This document shows, piece after piece, positions 54,766-64,000 of a stretch of DNA of 64,000 nucleotides. The DNA lies in the NCBI GenBank assembly GCA_024305405.1, contig JAKNDB010000088.1:124001-188000 (forward strand), given 5' to 3'. This DNA is from Dirofilaria immitis. Its lineage: Eukaryota > Nematoda > Chromadorea > Rhabditida > Onchocercidae. The notes beneath the pieces are model-generated. The model had not been told where the DNA came from, made no database searches, and saw only the letters and a program-made list of their open reading frames with translations. How positions within the stretch are numbered: the stretch's first letter is position 1; each line of letters begins with the position of its first letter. The translations under genes were made by a program, and so were the position numbers.

Positions 54766-57052
54766 ATGAATATAACAAATAGAGAACTTTGTGCTGAAGC
54801 ATATCATTTACAAACGAATATTTTTTTCCAATTGATTCAATTTTTACTCGTTATTTTCCATATTATGGCAGTCATTTTAATTCTATATGTTTGCACAAAT
54901 ATATTTATCAGGAAGGTAAAATTTTATTTCAGATAGTAATTGATTCGATTTCGATTGTGCTTTAAATAATCGATTCTAATTTTTAGATGAAATTTTTGTA
55001 TATGCTAATTTGTATTTCACTTTCGATTAATTATAGTTTGGTTACAAATTGAACAATTTATATTAGTTACAATTGTACGACCAATGGTTTCTTCTTGAAA
55101 AAATCTGTTAAATATTCAATTTTAAGCGATCTTTTATCAACATTTCAGATAATGCCTTCAATATGCATTCATTGCAATTTTTTTTATTAGACTGGATTAA
55201 AATATTAATTTTAAAACTGTCCTGCGTAACCAATTGACTTTAAAAAAAGCCAAGAGCGTAACATTGTGAATTTATGAATAGTTTCGTTTTTTTTTTTTTC
55301 AGTTATTTCATATAAATTTGAGAATATTATTAACAAATTTGTTTGCTTTATTGCTTTTTCAATCGCTTGTAACCATTTTCCGATCGTCGAATTTTATTTA
55401 CCGTATGATATCATATAAGGTTTTTTTTTGTATTTACTTTAACATATTTCGATTAAATTGATTATATTTTGCTTTTATGCTTGCCTCGTAACTGCTTTGA
55501 AATTGTAACGAAATTTGCTTCTATAAATAAATTTCATCAATTTCCAGTAGGTATTAATTAGATTCAGAAGTAAACTTTTATATTAATCACAACCTAGGAT
55601 CATTGCTCTTTCTTGGAGGAATCTGTCAAATGTTCAGTTTTGAGTGATTTTGGATCAGCGCCTCTGAAATGCCTTCGTTATGCATTCGTTGCAATTACGG
55701 TTGAACGATTTATTGCTATGTGTTGCTATCAGCAATACGAAAAATGGAAATATCCAATTGCGCTTACTTTCTTACCTTTAACGGTTCAATTTCCAAACAC
55801 ACCAAACACCAAACACAAATTTTGACTTTTAAATAAAACCAAAGTTTATTTAATTTATTGAATTTCACATAAATTCGATGATCATTTCAAACATCATTCA
55901 TTTATGGAGAAGAAAATTACACATAAGAATGGATCATATTTTAACAGATTATAAAACATTTGATGTAATAGAAGTTTTACTTATGCTGATAAGTTTTGAT
56001 TATCCATCACTATGAAAGCAGTGAATTGAATTCAAAGAATTTTTTTTCAGTGGGTGGAAATACCATTTGTCATCAGACATATAGTGTTGACACTATCTCA
56101 GAGCGAAAATATCTACCAAAATTATTGCTTTTCGGTCATCGATAAAGTCATGTTTAACTCATATTTGGCTTTCCATATACCATTGTTGATCGCTATACTT
56201 TTTCTGCTTCTCATAACACGTATTATCAGCAAGAGAAAATGAAGTTAGGATATGCCTTCTATTGATAGAATCATTTTTATGAAGCTATTACTGCAACAGA
56301 AATACAGAGAATTTGATTCTAAATTTGCTGCAATGAGAAATTTCATAATTTAAAAGTTTATTTCATAATAACATGCGTTATAAAGTGTCTTTTAATTTAG
56401 ACTTCGTTTGGGAATACCAATGGGTACGCTATCATCACGTTATCAAATTCGAGAAAATATGAAAACATCAAAAACAATGTTTATAGCGACCATAATGTAT
56501 ATCATAACTTCCATCCTCAATCTATCAATATCATTCATAGTGATGTATTTACCACTACGAACTTCTCACATTCTCTAATTTACGAAGTAGATAGTTATTT
56601 GTTTTTCGTACCACATGTATGAAATTAGTAGTACATTGTGAAGACTGTCTGCTATTGTATATGACAATTACGTTTCAATTAAACAATATCATTTTCTAAA
56701 AAGTCATACAAACCAATTCCAATAAACAATAGATATCATTGCATAATAAACTTTCAAAATCGTTTAATTTTTTATTTTCGAATTATAATTAAAATATTTA
56801 CCACTATATTGTAATGCAATCTTATAATTATAGGAAATCACAAATTTTCCAATTGTGATATTTGTCATTAGCCTATCGATTTTATTTATCGTTAGAGTGG
56901 AATACATGCGCAATAAAATAATCAAATGGTATTTTGGATGCCGTCGAACTAATAGAGTGGGAGAAGAATTGATGAGTTCAAATCAACCTTTATCAGTTCA
57001 AAAACATATCGAAATTATTCAGCAAATGTGGGAAAAAGCTCATCATAAATGA
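54766..57052 (+). CDS. Sra/Srab-like seven-transmembrane chemoreceptor
   Basis: Nematode serpentine receptor of the Sra superfamily, likely a plasma-membrane chemosensory GPCR. Exons: 54766-54915, 55303-55419, 55598-55783, 56051-56243, 56401-56539, 56834-57052; 334 residues, the usual length, after adding one A at 56236-56239. The N-terminus carries the family Cys (NRELCAEAYHLQTN). Membrane segments include IQFLLVIFHIMAVILILYVC, ILLTNLFALLLFQSLVTIF, LRYAFVAITVERFIAMCC (the ER motif after TM3, followed by YEKWK), YLAFHIPLLIAILFLLLITR, TMFIATIMYIITSILNLS and IVIFVISLSILFIV. The tail is charged (QKHIEIIQQMWEKAHHK). A ttgcag acceptor lies three bases before the ATG, so a spliced leader is likely. 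The donor of exon 5 (gtgatg at 56540) was chosen for phase; a later donor at 56586 would need a frame change. Confidence 0.85.
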
Positions 57053-57977
57053 TATTCATGGTAAGATTTCAACATTTCCATTGAATTGCTCGAGAGTCTC
57101 GTAGAAATGTTTAAAAATTAATTGAAATTCAAATTGTTTGTAAAGGAAAAACTAATGTATCAAACAAATTTCTTGCAATTTTTATTTATTTATTTTTTTT
57201 TCATATTTTACCATTTCAATGCATCGATCTTTTCAATCTATTCTCTTTCTAACGGAAAGATTGTCTTTTTTTTGAATAAAATTGTTATATAATATTTCAT
57301 GTGTAATTTCAAATCAAATGTTATTTTCGGTAATTAAACTATTTTATATTTCATCCTGATTCTTTCGTTTATTGACGCTTTATTAATGTCTTATATTAAT
57401 ATCTCAATTTTTCATCAGTTCAAGTATGAGCGAATATCAAAAGATATGAGTTCCAATATTTAAATTTTTTGTATTAGTAGTAAAATAATTGGCAATTAAT
57501 AAGTCTCAACTATAATTGGTTTTTATTAGTTCTCTTAATGATAATAATTTTTTTCAGTGAAATTTCGATAATGTAAGTTTTTTTTGATCAGAATTTTATG
57601 CTATTTTTCTTTGGAAAAAAATAGTTTTAAGCGATGAATAGTTTGCTAAATTTTGCTATAAATTAAACGATACTTGAATTGGTGCTAATTTTTATTGATA
57701 TGATTGCATGCCTTTTTACATTAAACTTTGCTATTCGTATTATATGACATTATTATTAGCTACTCTTAACTTTTTTAATTAACTGAAAAATTAACTCTCC
57801 CTGCTATTTCTTATTACACTTTCCCTTTAAAAAAATTATTTATATAGCTTCATTTTATAAGAATTTCAACACTGAAACTTTTCTAGATTGGAATTTCGAT
57901 ATGATTTTAGTTCCTTTTTCCAAATATTCTCCTGCTCAATCAATAATATATCGTATTATTAATTAGAATTTTTTCAG
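57053..57977. other. intergenic stretch between receptor and small membrane-protein gene
   Basis: May hold the first exon of the downstream gene (57426-57450). A ttttttcag followed by 15 bases and gtaagt at about 57560 looks like another micro-exon but fits no phase. Confidence 0.4.
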
Positions 57978-58953
57978 ACAAAATATTTCTAGCTATTGCC
58001 ATAATTTGTTTTGTTTGTTTTTCACGATCTCTTAATGCTGAAAATATACGACAAAATATAAAAAAATTCGTTATCGATGGTCAATGAAGTATTTGCAGAA
58101 ACGAATATTGATGTATTTTTGCTTTTCATGAGAAATTAATTAATCGTTACTCATTTTGTAATTATTATTATTAACAGTTATGAAATATTAACGCTTTGGG
58201 AAAGTTTATTTACCATATTGATTAGATGGATGTTTGGCGTATGGTAAGTAATCTTGCTTGTTATTTTCAAGTAGAATTTTAAAATAAAAATTGCTTTTTC
58301 TTCGTTTAAATAAATTCTCTGTCGATTTATTCATACTTTTCAAGTTTTCGAAATTTCACAGCAATTACGCTATATCGAGCAATTGCTAATTTTTGCATAT
58401 TCAACTGATCTATCAATCCCTATTAATCTTAACTAGATACATTCTAAATTCTTTGATCTTAGGATTCAGTCAGTTGAAGGTAATTTTCAAATTTTAATAA
58501 TCGTTTATATAAATGAAGCCAAAGTTCTTTCAACTTTTCTCACACCAATTTACCGTTATTGTTCATTGTTTATTAAAAACATCACCCATTAATTGTTAGT
58601 AGCCAATCATTTCTTCCGGTATTTTTTCTAGTATTATTAATTGTTAACCACCATTAATTACTATTTATACTTTTCTCTTCTTATATTTTATTTCTAAAAT
58701 ATCTAAAAGACTTTCTCATAATTATTAATGTAATACATTCTTAAAAAAATTTTCAATTTTTTTTGAATATTTGATGTAATACTACAATTTTTTTATGCAA
58801 TCATTAAAAATAATGATGATTTACTCTGTATGAAAATTTAATTCTTTAATCCTTCATTGTGTCATTAATTTTAATGATTAATCGAAAAATTTCAGCGTCG
58901 CTTTTTTAGAACAACGAATTTTTTCTCGAGCAATCTTACTGGCCAACAAATAA
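57978..58953 (+). CDS. unrecognised small membrane or secretory protein, 5' exon uncertain
   Basis: Four exons with strong splice sites: 57978-58088, 58178-58243, 58464-58480 (a 17-base micro-exon, taggattc...ggtaatt) and 58896-58953. All phases agree if one A is added to A7 at 58060-58066 and one T to T6 at 58901-58906. Reading: KIFLAIAIICFVCFSRSLNA (signal peptide or anchor), ENIRQNIKKIRYRWSMNYEI, LTLWESLFTILIRWMFGVW, IQSVEASLFLEQRIFSRAIL, ending LANK. About 85-92 residues. The first exon must end one base into a codon; ATG at 57426 (MSEYQKDM, acceptor tcatcag seven bases upstream) would fit with one added A, but its donor gttcca is weak. No family recognised. Confidence 0.5.
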
Positions 58954-61272
58954 ATAATTTCAGAATAAATTACTGTACATTTTTATAGTTTAAATTTAGA
59001 TTTATTTCGTGCTGTTATTTCCAATGAAAATATTTCCAATACTTACCGAATCAATTTTTTCATTGCTTTTTAAAAAATAATTTTAAAGAAGTCTTTTTCA
59101 TTATAATAAGAATTTTAGCAATCTCTATTAAAAATGATAGAGGCAACTCAAACACAAACCGAATTAACAATGCTGAATTGTTATTATTATTGACATCAAA
59201 CATATAAAAATGATATTCCTTCTTTTTTTAGAAATAATAAATGATTTTGAAAAATTAAATTAAAACAAACGTACTGTTGCGAATTCGCATTCGCGAGACC
59301 CCGACTAAATGAACCGTCAAATAAATGTCAACAATATTATTTTACATTTCCTAAGTTCCCACGCCTTTTTTTTTGTTTTTGTTTTTATCTGAGCTCATTC
59401 TCACGGGAAATGCCTTTTTAGCAATCCACCTCCTGATCCATACAAACCCTGTTGCATAACGAAACAGATATCTTTTACGAACAAAAGTTTTTACTATCGG
59501 GTGGACTCAACGTAGTTCCAACCAGCCCAATTCATTTGAACTCAGCACAATTCAACACAACACAACTCAATTCAATTCATCTCAGCGAACCACAGTAAGC
59601 TGATCAACTAATACGACAAATTAACCCGTTGAAACACTGGCGGTTTCTGGCTAATATTCGATATTACACTTCGCGACTATAAAATCCGCGACATGTGCTA
59701 TAATAATCATATATAAATGAAATTGTTAATTAAAAAAAATTATGGATTTCAATAAAAGATTAAGTTCAATGAATTTATAAAACTTTGCTAAAGAATTTAT
59801 TCGCACATTATGTATTTTATGAAATTATTTCAATTCATATAATATATATTGATGACAAATGTGGAACACACCATGTTTTATCATTATAACAGTAAATATA
59901 ATGCAATTTGCTAGTCGATTGCTTCTTTATCAACAGTAAATACGTGATATTATATTTTGATTATCCATACTGATATTGATTAAAATAATAATCATCTACC
60001 AGATAAATCAAACGAAGTATTTTGAATTTTGAAATGAATTCGGATTCAAAAAAGTTAGAAAGAATTTTTCAAAAATGAAACGAAAATACAGCTATGATTT
60101 TATTAATTATAAATTAAAAATAAGAAACAAAGAATTAAAGAATTATATGAAAATTGCTGCAATTAAAAAAGCAAGAAATTGTTGAAAATAAATTCCATTA
60201 ATTTCATACTTATATCAATATAATCTAAAATATATATCATTTATTAGTAGAGCAAATGCATTGATACGCATATGTTCCTCGGATGTGATTGATAATTTTT
60301 TCATAGAAAATAACAAAAATCGATACTAAATTATTCACAAAATTTGTCCTAAATTAATTGCACTGATTAATCCATGTAATAAAGATTTAAAAAAACACAT
60401 TTTTATTATCTAATTAATTCTTCAATCAAAAAGTGAAGCATTAGCTCGATAATTGACAAAAATTTCTCGCAACACTGAAATATATTGCATTAACGGTAAG
60501 TTACAATGTTAACAGACTATAGTAGCTTGAGCTACCTTACTGTAGTATCATACAATTCTTAGTATGAATATTGAACACCGTACCAGCCTGGAATATCATA
60601 TTAGTTTCAATAATTGAAATGTCAGTCTGAAATATTGTTGAGATTGACATATTTCATAGCATACGCGCACCTTTAATAGCGAGTGTAATGAATTAAGGCT
60701 GGAAATTCTCGGAATTGTACGTTGAGGAGTTGGATGGAGTTGGGATCTTTTTGCTGGGCTTGTTATAGCTAATCATTTTTGTGAGGAAAAAGTATGTGAA
60801 AGTATTAAAATAAAATTTGTAGTTTTATACGATTCATCACATGTTCCGTATCAAGAATTTTTGATCAATTATACAGTTATTGCTATTATTATGAATAGTT
60901 TTTGGTTTAAATTATCAAAGTAGTCAGTTATATTTGATTATTTTTAAGCAGTCGATATAATTTGGATAAGCAAAAAGAAAGAGAGATTGTTGGGGAAACA
61001 ATGATGTATATTTATGAAGAGAGAAAGTAATTCAACTGATTGAATTTCAAAGCTTTTCAAGGTAAATAATAAATCACATATATAAGATAACTAAATTAAA
61101 TGACACTCTAACAAGTGATCAGTTGTTTAGCACTTAATTTTTTACTTTTCCTTTTTCGAAAATATATTCAGAAATCACTCTGATTGTAAAATTTTGAGTA
61201 TTAAATTAGTTTAGCACTGAATTCATAGTATTCATTCATTCGAGATTCAATTTTCGTTTTATCTTTTAGAAA
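58954..61272. other. intergenic stretch upstream of the PAK gene
   Basis: Apart from the LTR-like block at 59275-59693 nothing is recognised. Around 60650-60770 the sequence is less AT-rich and may belong to the PAK promoter. Confidence 0.5.
59275..59693. mobile_element. possible solo LTR (retrotransposon remnant)
   Basis: A 419-base block whose composition stands out sharply from its AT-rich surroundings. It starts TGTTGCGAATTCGC and ends ATCCGCGACA, so the outer bases are TG...CA and the ends form a short imperfect inverted repeat (TGTTGCG against CGCGACA). A TATAAAA sits near the 3' end, and an internal CAACACA/CAATTCA-type simple repeat lies around 59540-59580. No coding sequence. The flanks (cgtac / tgtgc) do not give a clear target-site duplication. 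BEL/Pao elements are the usual LTR class in filarial genomes, but class is not assignable here. Confidence 0.4.
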
Positions 61273-64000
61273 ATGTCCATTCGAAGACGTACAAGAAAAG
61301 TGGATATTTCAATGCCAATTAATTTCGAACATCGCTATCACGCAGGATTTGATCCGGTTACCGGCCAATATCATGGTTTGCCAAAGGTTTCGTTGTTGTA
61401 TTTATATTTATATATACGTAATATGTATACGATAATTGCTAAAGTTTATTGAAACTAATTTTCACATAGTTTCTTTTAGGATTTTTGTCTTTGCATACGA
61501 ATTAATATATTTTCATATGATATTTATGTATTAAATAAGTTAAATGTTTGAAGTTTTATTAGATAACTCAATCGATTAAGAATGATGAGTCATTTAGTTA
61601 ATCAGATACAAAATCCTTAGTTTTATCAAAAAATTTTATTAACGAAACGGTTCTATGCTAATTAATCCGGCAATTTGATTACGATTTAGCATTTAGGTTA
61701 AGCACATATGTAATCCAAATATTTTTCACTATTTATTTTGTCTAGCATGTTACTGTAATAAAATTTGTGACATTTTTAGCAGTGGCAAGCTATAATTGGT
61801 ATAACTCCGAATAGGCGAGGTCGTCCACGACCGATGATTGATCCTAGCTGTATTACACCAATGGAAATAGCGGAAATTAAGACAGTTGTTCGTGGAGATT
61901 TGCCACAGCCTAATCAGAAGTATTTTGTCTTAACCAGAATTCAAAATTGGAATTATTTTGTAAAGAAAACCAAAGTTCAGATTGTACAAATAAAAATTTT
62001 GAAGAACGAAATTGATCTTTGAGATCTCATTATTTAAGTAGTGAATAAATCAAAATTTTCTGAAATCGAGTTGTTTTTGTTAGATTCATTTTATACTTAG
62101 TATTGCATCAAAACATGGATGGAAAGACTACCGAGAGTGAAAGCCATATCTTAATTTGATTCAGCACGGATAACTTACATAAGCTGAAATACCTTAAGAG
62201 AACGTTATTGGATATTAAGTAAGAAAATGATTGCAATCGAAAAAAACATCAAATTTACTTCCATAAATTTAGGATTTGATTTATACATATAAATATAGTG
62301 ATAGAGATGTATATTGATTTAAAATATTCGTGGTTTCAGAGGTTTGCTTTATCCATCTAATTACAGTTTCTGCAACGGAAGTTATAATGACTGTGTTTTA
62401 GAGAAATCAATTTCGATAGTGTATCAACGAATAATAAGCTGCAAAAAAATCATGCTGAATTGCAGAATGGTGCGCAAAATGATTTGACACGAGTTGTATG
62501 TACTTCAGAGACATGGACACACCTTCCCCAGTCGTATGCTTTTACTTTTAGATCAGTTGAAATTTATAAATCCGGCACTTTATTGCATACTTCTTGGACA
62601 GCATATATATGGACATCATGCGAAGTTAAAGACAAGGAAAAATAGATGAAATATAAGAAAAATTTGTTTTTTTTTTGATTATTATTGATTAATGTTAAGT
62701 TTCTAATAATCTCAATTATTCAGGAAAAATCGACAACGTTTTACAAATTGCAGCCATCTAAACTATCAAAGAAAAATTTGATTTCGAAATTTTACGTATC
62801 ATTTTTTCATTTAGATCATTATCCGCATCTCTCTATAATAGGCAGCCAACGTGTCATGTCCAGCAGCATTTATCTCACAAATTTCAATCACCCAGTCCAG
62901 TAGAAATGAATTTCCAACGAGTTTCAACATTGCAAAATGGTAAGGAGTTAAGCGAGAACTCTAAGATTTCGGATGTTAATCGTTGCAAATGAAAGAAGAA
63001 AGAAAGCTGAATTTTCAACAGATGATACAGTTAAAAAATTTTTAGATAGAAAAATATATATTTCTTTACTTTTCCAATTTTTAACTTCTTCATCAATATC
63101 CTACATTATTTCCCATTCAAGGCATACTGCAGCCTGTGCATTTGAAGCAGAACTCCTCTTATTCTACGCAATGTGAATTAGCAAATGTTGTCGAGGTGTA
63201 TCCAGAAAATTATACTATGTCACAGCAATCGAATTGTCTTTATAATAATGCAGTAAGTTTCTTTATACAAGCTTATTTTTCATAATTTCAGGAAGTTTCT
63301 GAAATCAATCTAAGCAGGAACATGAGGAGATGTGGATACTATTCATCATTTTATGATTTCCACGAAGGACTGATCTTACTTAGCTTTCGAAGACCATTTG
63401 GTTTAAGCGATATTATTTCATTGGGTTTCGGAATAACTGCTGTGTGTTAAGTATTGATTTTATTGAAAAGTGGTTTCTTTACCTTTTTTCTCACATACTT
63501 TTATATTTTTGTGTTGTTTCAAGTTTTTATATCGAAAATGAAATAATGCATACATAATATTAATAATTTCTTTTCGAATGTTGTATTTAATATTTAAAGT
63601 TTTTAGCTACAAGTTAGAATGAATCCGCGCCGTCAACATTACCGCATAATGAAGCATCCGCATATAGGCCTAATAATTCAGCGATTCATAATAATGTAAG
63701 ATGGAAAGGAGAAGAGTCTAATAATCGATTGTCTCAAGAAGAGGTTTTTTGATTTGACTTATTGAAAGTATCATCATTTCTGCTAATTAAGTAGGCAGCT
63801 TTTATATCCTCAGGATTTTATATAGCAAAACTTTTTCTGGTGCGAAAATTTCTTACTAAATTACTAAATTTTTTTCTAATTTATATATAATAGGCAGCTT
63901 GCGATAGTAGAAGCCAAGTGAATTAGAGATATAAAATATATTTACGAATAGATTTGAGTTTATTTTACCTTTTTTAAAAAGATAAAACTAAAAGTAATCT
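61273..64000 (+). CDS. pak-2: group II p21-activated kinase, N-terminal part (3' end outside window)
   Basis: Effector kinase of Rac/Cdc42; only the regulatory half is in the window. Exons: 61273-61386, 61780-61919, 62402-62492, about 62725-62799, about 62820-62939, 63122-63252, 63618-63743. The CRIB domain reads ISMPINFEHRYHAGFDPVTG then QYHGLPKQWQAI (ISxPxxFxHxxHxGFD pattern), followed by the group II block RPMIDPSCITPMEI and IKTVVRG. Thereafter comes a Ser/Gln/Asn-rich linker (QQHLSHKFQSPSPVEM, ESAPSTLPHNEASAYRPNNS) typical of the poorly conserved PAK4-6 spacer. The kinase domain lies beyond 64000. A ttttag acceptor three bases before the ATG suggests trans-splicing. Linker exon borders are uncertain between 62492 and 62840; two frames stay open there. 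Confidence 0.85.

Overview
The window is nuclear DNA of a nematode, most likely a filarial or other spirurid. It is very AT-rich, its genes are split by AT-rich GT-AG introns of roughly 50-1200 bp, several start codons sit just after a 3' splice-acceptor sequence with no visible upstream exon (as expected for spliced-leader trans-splicing), and several families are nematode-typical (Sra-like receptor, NRF-6-type acyltransferase, GT92 glycosyltransferase). The species cannot be named from sequence alone. Eleven genes are recognised by family: a CDKL kinase (3' part), a GT92 glycosyltransferase, lin-53/RBBP4, isy-1, a SPEC3/Stum membrane protein, an NRF-6-type acyltransferase, an ACTMAP-type actin-maturation protease, PP5 phosphatase (pph-5), clathrin light chain, an Sra-like chemoreceptor, and the N-terminal part of a group II PAK kinase. 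Unrecognised genes or candidate exons lie between them. No tRNA, rRNA or CRISPR array was seen. Layout: 0.1-1.9 kb CDKL kinase (+); 2.7-3.4 kb intronless, broken bacterial-type metallophosphoesterase; 4.9-8.0 kb GT92 (+); 9.9-12.5 kb lin-53 (+); 13.6-15.3 kb isy-1 (+); 16.6-18.0 kb SPEC3/Stum (-); 19.5-28.5 kb acyltransferase (+), with a second bacterial-looking fossil in one intron; 28.7-31.3 kb unrecognised gene (+); 31.9-33.5 kb ACTMAP (-); 35.3-39.5 kb pph-5 (-); 41.5-42.4 kb unrecognised helical protein (-); 46.0-48.0 kb clathrin light chain (-); 50.8-52.3 kb small candidate genes; 54.8-57.1 kb receptor (+); 57.4-59.0 kb small membrane-protein gene (+); 59.3-59.7 kb possible solo LTR; 61.3 kb to the right edge PAK kinase (+). 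The genes are not an operon and share no pathway; this is an ordinary mixed stretch of chromosome. Two points shape everything else. First, almost every conserved gene, including essential ones, is broken by one-base deficits inside short homopolymers. Adding one base at each restores textbook proteins, so the sequence carries systematic homopolymer undercalls and these genes should not be called pseudogenes. Second, the metallophosphoesterase fossil has substitution-type stops as well as frame breaks and no introns, which fits an old insertion of endosymbiont (Wolbachia-like) DNA. That origin is inferred, not proven.
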